A stretch of DNA of 64,000 nucleotides from Cordilura impudica (GCA_963682025.1 OY821517.1:227082476-227146475), one strand, 5' to 3'; numbered from the stretch's first letter, positions 10,137-21,551 are shown. Numbers and translations: made by a program. Notes: a model not told the origin generated them from the sequence alone.

Positions 10137-11600
10137 CTTCCCCCCTTGGAATAAAGCGACGGCCACAAAGAATTTGTTGGGGTAGGAGCTGCAATTGGTG
10201 TAGTGGTTGTATATATTATCTTCTTCCTTGATGATAGTGCTGTATGATTATAAATAAAATTAACAAGGTTGACAAAGCTGTGTAGATTGATCCGACATGG
10301 ATGATGGCAGTGTGTTTCAGTTGGTAATGTTCTTGAGGTTGTCAAAATTTTGCTGTTCCAATGTCATCAGTGTTGTTATATTGGTTGTATGGTTTAATTT
10401 CAATGTAAAATTGTTATTGGTTATGAGGTTGATTTTGTCCCAAAATGTTGGCGAGTCATCATAATATATAATATTGTTGATTTCGATTTTGCATCCTTTG
10501 AAGTATAGAATGCCAGTACCTTTTATTTGAGTTGTACTTCTTCTGCAATTAGATTTTATTAGTAGTTGTGGAATATTTATAAATAATATATTGTTATTTT
10601 CGAGTTGGATTATTTTGCTTATTTTTCCGACATCCATTAAGTTGCATGTGGCAGAGCCTCCGTTGATAAGTGGTTGTAAACAGGTTGATTGTTCTAACGG
10701 CTCTTCTTCAGCTGAGTTGCAGTATATATACCTTCTACCTTGGGACAGATGCTATTTGTCTTATATAATTTATGTTTATTATGTATTATATATGGTGAAA
10801 TTATTACTTTAGTATTGTTAATAGGTAATGGTATGATGTGGTAGAGTTTGTAAATTTCCTTTGTTAGTATTGGGATCTTAAAATTAAATATAATATTAGT
10901 ATTGTTATAGCAGGCCTGTAGTTCCAGGAGTTCTCATATATGTTCGTCTGCATTCAGGTGAACTTCATATTCAGTGTCGTTCGCCTAGCCTAAGGAGTTG
11001 TCATATCTCATGTCGTTTTGTCTATTTTGGAGATTATAATATTCCATGATCTCTCTTACTCTAGCAAGCTCCTCAGTATTCAGAATATACTTAGAGATAA
11101 TATTCAATTTTGAGAGAATAACCGCCTCGCCTATATTTGTTATTTGACCGTATAATAAGTGCATGTTATAGTTAATTCTATTCTATTGCATCTTATAAAT
11201 GTATCTTTAATATTTATATATTATATTAGAATTCGATTCAAAATTCTTCATTATTTTGTTCTGTTCATTATTAATGTGATCGGTAATATTCCAAAACCTT
11301 CTGATAATTCCCTCATTCAATGAATCTTGCTCCTTTAAACCATTTCTCATTGCAATATTTTCCCTCTGAATTTTGTGTATTTCTGCGTTAATTCTTTCGG
11401 CGTCATTCGCCATCCATATTCCCAGTTATGAACTTTATCGCCGATCCTATTCCGTTTACAATCCCTCTTCTCGTCCTCTTGAATGAGAGGATTGAGTTAA
11501 GTCTATCCCTCAACTCTTTCAACTTAAAATTTGTCACATCTAAAAGTTCTTTCATTTCGTAGTCCCGTCCATGTTCTTTCAATGTCTTTAGTGATTCTGT
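10137..11600 (-). pseudogene. Env (F-type) of errantivirus A, broken
   Basis: Envelope glycoprotein of the errantivirus group, related to baculovirus F proteins. Fragments in several frames: a MANDAERINAEIHKIQREN segment (11413-11207) just after the fusion-peptide region, a central Cys-containing segment (10637-10317) and a Ser/Thr-rich C-terminal piece (10345-10121). Frameshifts and stops separate them, so no product is possible. The paired copy at 16760-18200 is broken at different places. Confidence 0.7.
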
Positions 11601-11739
11601 TATTTTTTTCTAAATTTACCATTATTTTTCTATTAATCTTGTTGGTCCCAACTCAAATCTTACTATCACCTGATGATCGTCCAGGTAACGAATATCCAGA
11701 ATCTGTGCAGATGCAAGAATAAGTCTGAAATGAAATATA

Positions 11740-12660
11740 AATGACATGGGGTAATTACGTGAGGTTCTGATACTTTTGTCTAGTCCTAATTCTAGTCTTA
11801 TGAACTTTCTTGTCGTTCTGCGTAATTAAGGTAACATTATTGTCGCTTTTAACTCGTTGTTCTGAAAACCGGGGAGTCAACTTATCTCGTATAGATTCTT
11901 TCCTAAATATTACTTCACCTACTTCTCTACTTGTAGCATCAGATCTATTGATATTGAGTTTATCAATTCTCTTATCTCTTTGTATCTCCATTTTTTCCCT
12001 TATAGAAGGAAATAATGTCTCCCTAAATTCATTAAGCTTTCTTAGATATTCGTGTACTCCACCAAATGTGATCTTTTTATTAAATTCGTGAGTTCTTCTA
12101 AAGAATAGTTCGTAAGTTGTGAGTCCTGTGATTGAGTGTATTGCATTATTATATGTTATTAGAACTTCTTGTAGTACGTCTTCGTGATCTGTTGACTTCT
12201 TTAATTCCTTTCTCTTGGCCAGTACTATTCGATATAATTCAGTAAGCGTCGAGTGTAATCGTTCAATGGGTGAATTACTACTACTCTGTTGGAAAGACGT
12301 GAAATGAACTGTGATATCATATTGTCTGCAGTAATCTTTGAATATGTTAGAACTAAATGTAGTGTGACGAAATTATTAATGGCCTTTACTGTTGAGAGAC
12401 TTGTTCTGTTAGGGAGAGTGAATGTACATGCAAATTTGGAGAATTTGTCGATTATTGTTAAAATTTTTTGCTTATTAATGGCGTAAACATCGATATGTAT
12501 GATTTCCAAAGGTTTAAGTGGCGTTTCAGGTTTTTGGAATTTTATCATTGGTGGGTTCCTATTATACTTTTGTGTTTGACAGATAACACAGTTATTCACT
12601 GTAAGTGATATTTTATCTTTCATATGTGGGAAAAAAAACATTTGCTCTTAAGGTGAGCAT
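11740..12660 (-). pseudogene. Integrase of errantivirus A, second catalytic Asp region deleted
   Basis: The retroviral-type integrase core is recognisable. It has the zinc-binding C-x2-C (CVICQTQ), the first catalytic Asp in IHIDVY, then DKFSKFACTFTLPNRTS. The segment with the second Asp is missing or frameshifted after NNFVTL (about 12360), compared with the copy at 18326-19150. The C-terminal part resumes at 11991-11755 (RDKLTPRFSEQ...). Confidence 0.78.
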
Positions 12661-12840
12661 GAGTCTCGTTGATGACCCTATGGTTGTACTTGCATTATAT
12701 TCTTTTATCAATTGTTCCTGTTCATCATCTTCCGTTATGTCTAATAAAATCTGTGTAGATCTTAGTATTCTAAAAAAGTAGCTATGGAAAAAGAATTTTG
12801 AGTAGGTGGATTGTACTATTTTGAAAGTGTCATCATCTAT

Positions 12841-13980
12841 TTATATTACAGAAAGTCTGTTAGTTGGGAGGAATCTCCGAAAAATTGCAGTGATGTTTTG
12901 TTCATTAAAATCATTTTCCTTAATAGTACATCGCTGTTTATAACGGAATATTGTTTCCAAGATCATCGATGGTTCTGAATAATTTTTTTTCCAGTATAAT
13001 TTCAAATTGAACTCATTAAATGGTCGTTCTGATATATAAATTCCATCATCTAAATTTTCATTAGCAGAATGTATGGTAGTGCCATGTGTCCCTCGTACGG
13101 ATATGTCATCATCGGTACTTGGTGTTTCTATTTCCTCGTTAATGTTGATTTCATCAGAATGAGTGTTGATCTTCTCCTGAGAGTTATTGGACCTAATTTT
13201 AATGCAACTCACAGCATTAGCATTAGTGTTGGCTTTTCCTTTCGGGTCATTAAATCAGGCTTTGCTTTGCGTGCTCAAAAGCCTTTATGTAGTCTTCCTT
13301 AAGTTTTACTGAACTTCCTTTTTTCAGGCATATTGTCATTGGCTTGACTATTCTTGCAAAGTCCTTAATAAATTTCCTATAGTACCCTAAAAGACCCAGA
13401 AAAGATTTTATCTCTTTCTGGTTTCTCGGAATTGGAAAGTTCTTTACGGCATGTATCTTATCCGGGTTCGGCTTAATACCCTCAGTCGTGACAATATGTC
13501 CCAAGAAAGCGATTTCCTTTTTCAGAAACTCGGATTTGTCAATCTGAATTTTAAAAGTTGCTTCTCTAAGTCTATCGAAAGCTCGCCTAGCATTGAGAAT
13601 GTGTTCCTCAAAAGAGGTAGAATAAATAATTTTGTCGTCTAGGTAAACTAAACAATTCTTCCCAACAAGTTCCCTTAGAACATGGTCCATGGCTCTCTGA
13701 AATGCAGAGGGAGCATTTTTCAACCCGAAAGGCATCGTGTGTATTCGTAATGTCCTCCGTCGACCGCAAAAGCAGTTTTGGGAATATCCTTAGGGTCCAT
13801 TTCTATCTGATGAAATCCACTAGCTAAATCTAAGGTGGAAAAATACATACATTTACCCAGTTTGTCCAGTATGTCTGTAATATTTGGTAAAGGGTATCTG
13901 TCAGAAATAGTTTTTTCATTAAGTGTCCTATAATCAATGACTAATCGCCATTTGCGCTTGCAACTAGCACCGATTTTCAT
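12841..13980 (-). pseudogene. Reverse transcriptase and linker of errantivirus A; RNase H absent
   Basis: RT motifs: [44 protein letters not shown] and the catalytic block YLDD (13735-13600), then FLGLLGYYRKFI. After AFEHAKQSLI the frame passes straight to the post-RNase H linker (IHSANENLDDGIYISERP). The roughly 115-residue RNase H is gone. A frameshift at 13735 splits the RT. The RT start is cut by the BEL/Pao LTR at 13998. Confidence 0.85.
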
Positions 13981-13997
13981 ATCATCACCATTGTGGC

Positions 13998-14544
13998 TGT
14001 TAATGTCAAGACTCGTTTGCCTTGCTTAACTTTCGTGGATGGAGGATAACTTGATGGTGCACCAAGTTATTTTGGGCTATTAAATTTGGACTATCCAAGC
14101 GGTACACAAGGACAGGATTAGGACTAAATTTGTTGAAATTATCAAAGTGGTACACCAGGATAATTTGTAGAAAACAAAAAGCCCTCTGTGTTGTTCTGTT
14201 GATTGCCAAGAGGGAAATCACAATTAATTTAATAAATTCATGGTATTTAAGTCTTTTTACAAAATAAAATTGAGAATGTATAAATAATAAATACAAATAA
14301 AACTTGAGAGTAGATAAATAAAAAATACGAATAAAAATTGAAAGTAGATAAATGTGTATATAAATTAAAATAAAAGAGCAACATTAAAGAGAACAAATGT
14401 GTCGACCAACATCGTTCATTCATTTCCCATTGGCAGTCACTACCGCAAATATTTACTGCATAGCTGCGACTGTAGCTAATGCAGTAAACACTAATTTTCA
14501 TATAAACAAAACAAAAAAAAAAAAACAAATCAAAAGAACTAACA
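13998..14544 (-). repeat. 3' LTR of BEL/Pao element 1
   Basis: The LTR begins TGTTA and ends TAACA, and a purine-rich GGGGCC stretch lies just inside (14552-14557). The same LTR occurs at 32749-33277 and, incompletely, at 40386-40712. It flanks gypsy RT sequence at its outer edge. Confidence 0.8.
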
Positions 14545-14621
14545 TATTGCGGCCCCAAAATATAAGTGACACCAACGGGAAGTGCAAATTAACGATCTTT
14601 CGTGAAAAGTGCTGAGATAAG

Positions 14622-15720
14622 CTAAGGTGCTGGCTCCATGGAAACGCTCCAGTTAGACCTTGGTGATGGGTGTGGAGCAACGGGAAGCTTGGGGACTCTT
14701 CGTTTCAATATTTGTTTGATTAGCAGGATAATTGTCAGTGTCAAAATTAGAGGCAGTCCTACATAACTGATTGTTAAGCTGTGAACCTTATGATGGATTG
14801 TTGTTGCTGGTAAATCTTGTAGTTGCGCATTCAGTTCCGCTTGTAACCGGGTTGTGTTGTCGATAGTTGACAGGTATGGTAGAGGTTGTGTCAGTATATT
14901 CACATTCTGGAGTAGGTGGTAGAACGATATCCCATTGCTGGTATATGATGGATGTACAATTGATGTGATAGTCTGGTGACCGAATATGGTAGTCCCATTG
15001 GTTTTCATTGTGCATCCCGCTGGGAGAGTAAGTAAGCTGGTGCCTTCCCAAAACTAAGAACCACTTTCTCCATTGACTTGCTTAGTTTAAGTTGCTGTTG
15101 AGTTGCGAGCAACCACTGGTTCCTTTTGTAAAGTTGGTACCATACGTTATTGCTGGCAATTAATCCAATATTGCAGCTCGAATCAGATTCGTTATTGAAT
15201 AAATGTATTTCACAGCAACAGATTAGAGAACCCTTTTAGAATAAGGCTTGAATGTTCGGGAATAAAAAAGTATCGAGCTCAAGTTTATTGCAGTCATGAA
15301 GTTTTGTATCATCCATAGGGAAATATTCGTCACGATGAGCGCTAAGAGCCATCATTTTAGATGTTGGTATGATTGCCACTAGTGAATTATTTATTGGTTG
15401 TGGAACTGGCGTGATATAGTATAAATCGTAGTCATTTTGATGTGCTAGTGGGATGAGCAAGTTGCAGATTATGTGTTGGTTCGAAATTGCGGCGTGAGCT
15501 ATTACTATACCATACAAATGAATGATATCTCTGACTGGATGAGTTAGATCTGCTGGAAGGTTTGCTTTTATGTTGTCAACTTCAGCAGAAAACTGTTGCG
15601 GCGTTAGAATAGGACTTATTCGACTATGATAAGTGTCAGCTATCAAGTTGATCATGGATGCGCGCATTTTTTGCAAATTGTCTGCAAAGATGAGTAATTG
15701 GACGCTCAGAGCCAGGATGA
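14622..15720 (-). pseudogene. Env C-terminal portion of BEL/Pao element 1
   Basis: The C-terminal 128-codon piece (15008-14622) ends with one hydrophobic membrane span (ISYVGLPLILTLTIILLI) and a short basic tail. Upstream, 15676-15236 is a helical ectodomain segment. A frame break near 15050-15235 separates them. A fusion protein of this kind would sit in a membrane; here it cannot be made whole. Confidence 0.72.
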
Positions 15721-15788
15721 ATTGTGATTGATGGTTGATATCATTGTGTGTGAGGTTTATTAAACTACTGATTTTAAGGTTGAGTTTT

Positions 15789-16451
15789 TCAAAGTTGGTT
15801 AGTTAGTTTTTCGTTAGTTTTTATACTGTTTATGGTCTTAGTCATTTCTTCTGCATATTTTGAGTCAAGAACTCCAAATAAGGAATTCGCGATATTTCCA
15901 ACGATGTCTATTGCCCCTCGTTTCTGCCTTCTAGCCAGACATTCTAGACCGGCCTCAATTTCGTTCTGAAGATCTTGGAATTGAGTTACTAGTCCGTCAC
16001 ATTGATTGGTGAGGGATGGATTATTGAGAAGTTTCCATTCGGCGATGATTGAACCTGGGTATACATTGATGACCTTTCCGAGATGCCACGTCATGACCAG
16101 TGAGCTATCCTTGATTATGACTATGGTCCCTTGCTGCAAATTTTGTGCCTTAGTTTGCCACTCGTTACGCTGCTGAAGTCCGTTAAGGGATTCCTGTGAC
16201 CATCGGTTCCAAAATTGATGTTTTATTCGCGATACCAATTCCCATCGTTTGGCAAGTGGTTTTGAGGTTGATTGTGCAGTTAAGTCGACTTGTGCCGTGA
16301 GAGTTTCACCAATAAAAAAATGGTCAGGCGTGAGTGCAACCTCGTCATTAGGGTTGCTTGACAAAGGGGCTATTGGTCTCGAATTGAGGATGGCTTCGAC
16401 CTCTATTATTACGGTTTCCATTTCTTCAAAAGTCAGAGATGCATTTGCCAT
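15789..16451 (-). pseudogene. Integrase C-terminus fused to Env fusion-peptide region (BEL/Pao 1)
   Basis: A 220-codon open frame. Residues 1-110 are the BEL/Pao integrase tail (ILNSRPIAPLSSNPND, HFFIGETL, FWNRWSQESLNGLQQR). Near residue 133 the frame jumps into Env and reaches a basic cleavage-like motif RRQKR followed by GAIDIVGN, a fusion-peptide-like start. Compared with element 2, about 330 bp (matching 34750-35078) is deleted at the junction, removing the normal end of pol and the Env signal peptide. It is a deletion product, not a designed fusion. Confidence 0.75.
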
Positions 16452-16473
16452 TTCTTTAACCAGTAACCTTTTA

Positions 16474-16770
16474 AGTATTCTGAATAAAACGTATTCATAT
16501 TGCTGAACGGCGTGTGGTCCAAGATTATTGAAATCAAATTTTGCTTAAAAAAACAATGTCACTTTAATTTGACCGCACATACTATTCTGTGCACAAATTT
16601 TAATTTCAACAATCAGAATTATTTGGAATTTAAATGTCCCAATATACCCTGATACAATTTCACAACAAACAACGGTCAATACAAATTTTTATGGCAGTCT
16701 ACTTTGTATGTGTATAACAAAAAAAAAAAAAAAGAAAATATGTGTGTTTGTCGTTATGTTTATTTGTAAT
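16474..16770 (-). repeat. 3' LTR of errantivirus B, inner end deleted
   Basis: It aligns base by base with 9692-9925, then loses the duplicated block and the inner end. It starts at AGTATTC, directly joined to BEL/Pao 1 integrase sequence (16461-16473). Confidence 0.65.
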
Positions 16771-18235
16771 AAAGCGACGGCCACAAAGAATTTGTTGGGG
16801 TAGGAGCTGGAATTGGTGTAGTGGTTGTATATATTATTTTCTTCCTTGATGATAGTGCTGTATGATTATAAATAAAATTAACAAGGTTGACAAAGCTGTG
16901 TAGATTGATCCGACATGGATGATGGCAGTGTGTTTCAGTTGGTAATGTTCTTGAGGTTGTCAAAATTTTGCTGTTCCAATGTCATCAGTGTTGTTATATT
17001 GGTTGTATGGTTTAATTTCAATGTAAAATTGTTATTGGTTATGAGGTTGATTTTGTCCCAAAATGTTGGCGAGTCATCATAATATATAATATTGTTGATT
17101 TCGATTTTGCATCCTTTGGAGTATAGAATGCCTGTACCTTTTATTTGAGTTGTACTTTTTCTGCAATTAGATTTTATTAGTAGTTGTGAATATTTATAAA
17201 TAATATATTGTTATTTTCGAGTTGGATTATTTTGCTTATTTTTCCGACATCCATTAAGTTGCATGTGGCAGAGCCTCCGTTGATAAGTGGTTGTAAACAG
17301 TTTGATTGTTCTAACGGCTCTTTTTCAGCTGAGTTGCAGTATATATACCTTCTACCTTGGGACAGATGCTATTTGTCTTATATAATTTATGTTTGTTATG
17401 TATTATATATGGTGAAATTATTACTTTACTATTGTTAAAAGGTAATGGTATGATGTGGTAGAGTTTGTAAATTTCATTTGTTATAGCAGGCCTGTAGTTC
17501 CAGGAGTTCTCATATATGTTCGTCTGCATTCAGGTGAACTTCATATTCAGTGTCGTTCCCTAGCCTAAGGAGTTGTCATATCTCAGTCGTTTTGTCTATT
17601 TTGGAGATTATCATATTCCATGATCTCTCTTACTCTAGCAAGCTCCTCAGTATTCAGAATATACTTAGAGATAATATTCAATTTTGAGAGAATAACCGCC
17701 TCGCCTATATTTGTTATATGACCGTATAATAAGTGCATGTTGTAGTTAATTCTATTCTATTGCATCTTATAAATGTGTCTTTCATATTTATAAATTATAT
17801 TAGAATTCGATTCAAAATTCTTCATTATTTTGTTCTGTTCATTATTAATGTGATCGGCAATATTCCAAAACCTTCTGATAATTCCCTCATTCAATGAATC
17901 TTGCTCCTTTAAAACATTTCTCATTGCAATATTTTCCCTCTGAATTTTGTGTATTTCTGCGTTAATTCTTTCGGCGTCATTCGCCATCCATATTCCCAGT
18001 TATGAATTTTATCGCCGATCCTATTCCGCTTACAATCCCTCTTCTCGTCCTCTTGAATGAGGATTGAGTTAAGTCTATCCCTCAACTCTTTCAACTTAAA
18101 ATTTGTCACATCTAAAAGTTCTTTCATTTCGTAGTCCCGTCCATGTTCTTTCAATGTCTTTAGTGATTCTGTTTTTTTTTCTAAATTTACCATAATTTTT
18201 CTATTAATCTTGTTGGTCCCAACTCAAATTTTACT
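16771..18235 (-). pseudogene. Env (F-type) of errantivirus B, broken
   Basis: Fragments: N-terminal surface part (18193-17921), the heptad-like segment after the fusion peptide (17987-17757), a middle piece (17529-17311) and a C-terminal piece (16963-16760). A frameshift lies just at the fusion-peptide region near 18000. Breaks differ from copy A, so decay continued after duplication. Confidence 0.7.
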
Positions 18236-18325
18236 ATCTCCTGATGATCGTCCAGGTAACGAATATCCAGAATCTGTGCAGATGCAAGAATAAGTCTGAA
18301 ATGAAATATAAATAACATGGGGTAA

Positions 18326-19150
18326 TTACGTGAGGTTCTGATACTTTTGTCTAGTCCTAAGTCTAGTCTTATGAACTTTCTTGTTGTTCTGCGTAATTAA
18401 GGTAACATTATTGTCGCTTTTAACTCGTTGTTCTGAAAACCGGGGAATCAACTTATCTCGTCTAGATTCTTTCCTAAATATTACTTCACCTACTTCTCTA
18501 CTTGTAACATCAGATATATTGATATTGAGTTTATCAATTCTCTTATCTGTTTGTATCTCCATTTTTTCCCTTATAGAAGGAAATAATGTCTCCCTAAATT
18601 CATTAAGCTTTCTTAGATATTCGTGTACTCCATCAAATGTGATCTTTTTATTAAATTCGTGAGTTCTTCCAAAGAATAGTTCGTAAGGTGTGAGTCCTGT
18701 GGTTGAGTGTATTGCATTATTATATGTTATTAGAACTTCTTGTAGTACGTCTTCGTGATCTGTTGACTTCTTTAATTCCTTTCTCTTGGCCAGTACTATT
18801 CGATATAATTCAGTAAGCGTCGAGTGTAATCGTTCAACGGGTGAATTACTACTACTCTGTTGGAAAGATGTGAAATGAACTGTGATATCATATTGTCTGC
18901 AGTAATCTTTGAATATGTTAGAACTAAATTCTGATCCTTGGTCGCATACTATTTTCTCCGGGCTACCATAAAGTGTGACAAAATTATTAATGGCCTTTAC
19001 TGTTGAGAGACTTGTTCTGTTAGGGAGAGTGAATGTACATGCAAATTTGGAGAATTTATCGATAATTGTTAAAATTTTTTGTTTATTAAACAAAGGTTTA
19101 AGTGGCGTTTCAGGTTTTCCTGTTATACTTTTGTGTTTGACAGATAACAT
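18326..19150 (-). pseudogene. Integrase of errantivirus B, first catalytic Asp region deleted
   Basis: A 274-codon open frame with the second and third catalytic residues, Asp in VCDQGSEF and Glu in SPVERLHSTL, and a complete C-terminal part. The block with the first Asp (IHIDVY in copy A) is missing: the frame runs ...TPLKPL directly into FNKQKILTIID. DNA strand transfer would not be possible. The C-terminal DNA-binding region ends RTRQKYQNLT. Confidence 0.85.
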
Positions 19151-19449
19151 AGTTATTCACTGTAAGTGATATTTTATCTTTCATATGTGGGGAAAAACAT
19201 TTGCTCTTAAGGTGAGCATGAGTCTCGTTGATGCCCCTATGGTTGTACTTGTCATGATATTCTTTTATCAATTGTTCCTGTTCATCATCTTCTGTTATGT
19301 CTAATAAAATCTGTGTAGATCTTAGTATTCTAAAAAAGTAACTATGGAAAAAGAATTTTGAGTAGGATTGTACTATTTTGAAAGTGTCATCATCTATTTA
19401 TATTACAGAAAGTCTGTTAGCTGGGAGGAGTCTCCGAAAAATTGCAGTG

Positions 19450-19455
19450 ATGTTT
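19450..19455 (+). repeat. Target-site duplication of the palindrome (partner 31644-31649)
   Basis: ATGTTT on the left and ATATTT on the right, one substitution apart. Errantivirus A reads gcagtg-ATGTTT-tgttcatt, the expected empty site. Confidence 0.8.
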
Positions 19456-19529
19456 AGTAGTAGGATATGGGGTCACCAGACCACTTTTTCAGTACAAACG
19501 TGGTTCCATGCACAGTGGAACCTTTCATA

Positions 19530-19680
19530 ACGGACACTTACAAGTGTGTGTGTGTGTGAGAGAGGGAGAGTGGTGTGTGTGTGTTTGTGAGAGAGGGAGA
19601 GTGGTGTATGTGTGTGTGTGTGTCTGTGTCTGTGTTTGTGAGAGGGAGAGTGGTGTGTGTGTGTTTGGGGGGAGGGGCAT
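19530..19680 (+). repeat. GT/GA microsatellite block 1 (mirror about 31425-31565)
   Basis: (GT)n interspersed with 'gagagagggagagtgg'. It is preceded by a 7-bp-stem hairpin (ggttcca ... tggaacc). Cysteine/valine-rich ORFs across it are artefacts of the repeat. Confidence 0.85.
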
Positions 19681-19792
19681 GTGTTCGAGAGTTAACACTG
19701 ATAAGAACTATATAACTGATAGGAAGAACATAACTGATAACAAGTATGCCTCCACGTATACGTTCCCAATCTGCGAGGCGTGCAGTCTTGTG

Positions 19793-19905
19793 TGCTATAA
19801 GTGGGGGGGATATAAAGCTATAAGTGGGAGAATACAAAGCTATAAGTGGGGGAATACAAAGCTATAAGTGGGGGAATACAAAGCTATAATTGGGGGGATA
19901 CGAAT
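19793..19905 (+). repeat. 22-bp tandem repeat, about 5 copies (mirror about 31205-31310)
   Basis: The unit is close to 'ctataagtgggggaatacaa' plus ag, repeated head to tail with small changes. Confidence 0.8.
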
Positions 19906-20450
19906 TCGGGGGATACAAACCTTTGAGGAGGGTATAAAACCTGTGAGCTTATATAAAGAAAAGAGATTTAGTTTTTCATTGGTTTTTAATTTAAAATATA
20001 AATTTTTATTGGTTTTTACTTTAAATTGTAAATTTTTATTAATTACAATTATAGTTTCGTATCTTAAAATTAACTTATAAATACTAATATTAATTACAAC
20101 TATAGGTTATTAAGTATGTTTTACAAGATTTTGTTATATTTACGTTGTACGTTTTCTTATAGGTAAATGCAGTGGAATGAGCTGTATGTTTACCAAAAAT
20201 TCGTATGTATAGGGTGAAAAGTTTTTTTTGTGTTAACTGATAACGAACATAAAATAGTTTACATACACATATATTAGCACAGTCATTTGTAAAACACATA
20301 CAATCGTATTTGTGAAATTCATCATTAAAATATATAAACGGAGTAGAGATATTATTATATGTTTCTTAAGTTATCAATCATTTCAGTGAACATTTGTTTA
20401 TGTGTTGAATCAATACAACAACCATATGATTTTAAGAGATGTTGGAAATC
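19906..20450. other. Arm segment without a recognised gene
   Basis: AT-rich. The minus strand carries short open stretches (20299-20090 and 20460-20355), the latter with a YGCCIDSTHKQMF string. I do not recognise a family. It is duplicated in the right arm (30640-31200). Confidence 0.4.
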
Positions 20451-20454
20451 CACT

Positions 20455-20665
20455 TTTTCAGTACAAGCGTGGTTCCATGCACAGTGGAACCTTTCATAAC
20501 GGACACTTACAAATGTGTGTGTGTGTGTGAGAGAGGGAGAGTGGTGTGTGTGTGTGTTTGTGAGAGAGGGAGAGTGGTGTATGTGTGTGTGTGTGTGTCT
20601 GTGTTTGTGAGAGGGAGAGTGGTGTGTGTGTGTGGGGGGAGGGGCGTGTGTGCGAGAGTTAACAC
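20455..20665 (+). repeat. GT/GA microsatellite block 2 with its hairpin (mirror about 30440-30650)
   Basis: Direct repeat of 19485-19740 inside the same arm. It has the same 'cagtacaa.cgtggttcca' hairpin lead-in, the same (GT)n/(GA) pattern and the same 'taactgataggaagaaca' tail. Confidence 0.85.
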
Positions 20666-20703
20666 TGATAAGAACTATATAACTGATAGGAAGAACATAA
20701 CTG

Positions 20704-21157
20704 ATAACAATAGAATAATAAATGACAAGAGTGTAACAATAGCACACAGATCAAATGAAACACTTAGATCCCTTTTTACACACAAAAAAAAAAAAAAACA
20801 AAACCAGATATATTAAAAATTGACAACGTAGTTTACGAGATAAAATGCGATGGTAATGAAAGGGAGGTGTGTAATAAAGTCTACATAGGAACAACAAAAA
20901 GAATGTTAGGAGTAAGAATTGCGGAACATCAAGCAGACATAAAAAAACACAAGGAATCGACAGCATTATCTCAACATGCAAAAGAGAGCGGACATAACGT
21001 CGATTTAAAAGGAGTTAAGATTTTAGATAAAGAGAGAAATGAAAACCAAAGATACACATTGGAAAGTTCAAGAATACAACAAAAAATACGCAAAACATTA
21101 AACAACAAAGAGGACAAAGATAACACTAAGCTGCAATATTCAATTGCAATTACTTAA
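20704..21157 (+). pseudogene. Penelope-like GIY-YIG endonuclease fragment (left arm)
   Basis: This is the C-terminal endonuclease of a Penelope-like retroelement, which nicks target DNA for priming. Visible are AHRSNETLRSLFT, VVYEIKC, the core VYIGTTKRMLGVRI...H, SQHAKESGH and TLESSRIQQKI, ending at the stop near 21157. The RT part is absent and the join to 'gataacaatagaata' upstream is abrupt. An A-rich tract near 20782-20797 shifts the frame. Confidence 0.87.
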
Positions 21158-21426
21158 ATATTAGTTCTGTGATATAGTCGTTAAGTTTAAAACTGTGATT
21201 TTTTTTATATTTATTTTGATTATTTTTATTAATTTATTTAATTTTATTAAAATTGTGTCGTAATGTCCAGTTTTTTATCTTTAAATTTATTAAATAATAA
21301 TAACCTGACAATGTAAGTTTGGATTAATCGTAAGTTAAACTATTGTGACTAATATAACATTATGTTGATATATTGTTTTATTTTAATTTTTTGTCGCCAG
21401 AAATTAATAATAAAAAAATTTTTATA

Positions 21427-21469
21427 CACTCCTGATGAAGTTGAAAAACCGTCAACGAGACGTAGAGTG
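21427..21469 (+). ncRNA. Hammerhead-ribozyme-like motif, Penelope 3' region (left arm)
   Basis: In order: CACTC (stem I), CTGATGA core, one extra A, GTTGA (stem II), loop, TCAAC (stem II), GAGA in place of the canonical GAAA, CGTA (short stem III and cleavage position), GAGTG (stem I). Both 5-bp stems are perfect. Penelope-like elements are known to carry hammerheads. The GAGA change and the extra base after CTGATGA argue against strong activity. Confidence 0.62.
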
Positions 21470-21551
21470 GAGATGAAATAAATTTTGTTTTAATTTATTT
21501 TATTTAAAACTTATAAGCTGACCATCATAGCCCAAAAGAACTAACATAAAC

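Larger units (their letters stand above)
9692..13997 (-). mobile_element. Errantivirus A (17.6/297-like), 5' part missing
   Basis: Minus-strand Ty3/gypsy element with an env gene. From right to left: partial RT, linker (RNase H missing), integrase, Env, polypurine tract, 3' LTR. Its 5' half (gag and start of pol) is absent because a BEL/Pao LTR begins at 13998 inside the RT. A second copy of the same nested arrangement is at 16474-19449 plus 31650-32748. All genes are broken. Confidence 0.85.
13998..16473 (-). mobile_element. BEL/Pao element 1 (with env), truncated in integrase
   Basis: From right to left: integrase C-terminal part, Env, polypurine region, 3' LTR. The copy stops at 16473 in the integrase, where the LTR of errantivirus B begins. 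The full-length relative at 32749-40712 continues through the same base (near 35493). It is inserted in the errantivirus RT at exactly the same position as element 2. Confidence 0.88.
16474..19449 (-). mobile_element. Errantivirus B, left part (LTR, Env, integrase)
   Basis: Near-identical partner of 9692-12900. It is interrupted at 19449/19450 by the Maverick-like palindrome. The remaining RT part resumes at 31650-32748. It lacks about 54 bp spanning the polypurine tract and LTR start that copy A has (10098-10151). Confidence 0.88.

Noticed and set aside
19508..19867. Cysteine/valine-rich ORFs over the (GT)n blocks (also at 20439, 30290, 31288), which could look like small secreted Cys-rich proteins
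   Set aside because: They are translations of GT/GA microsatellites, vary in length with the repeat, and have counterparts on the opposite strand.
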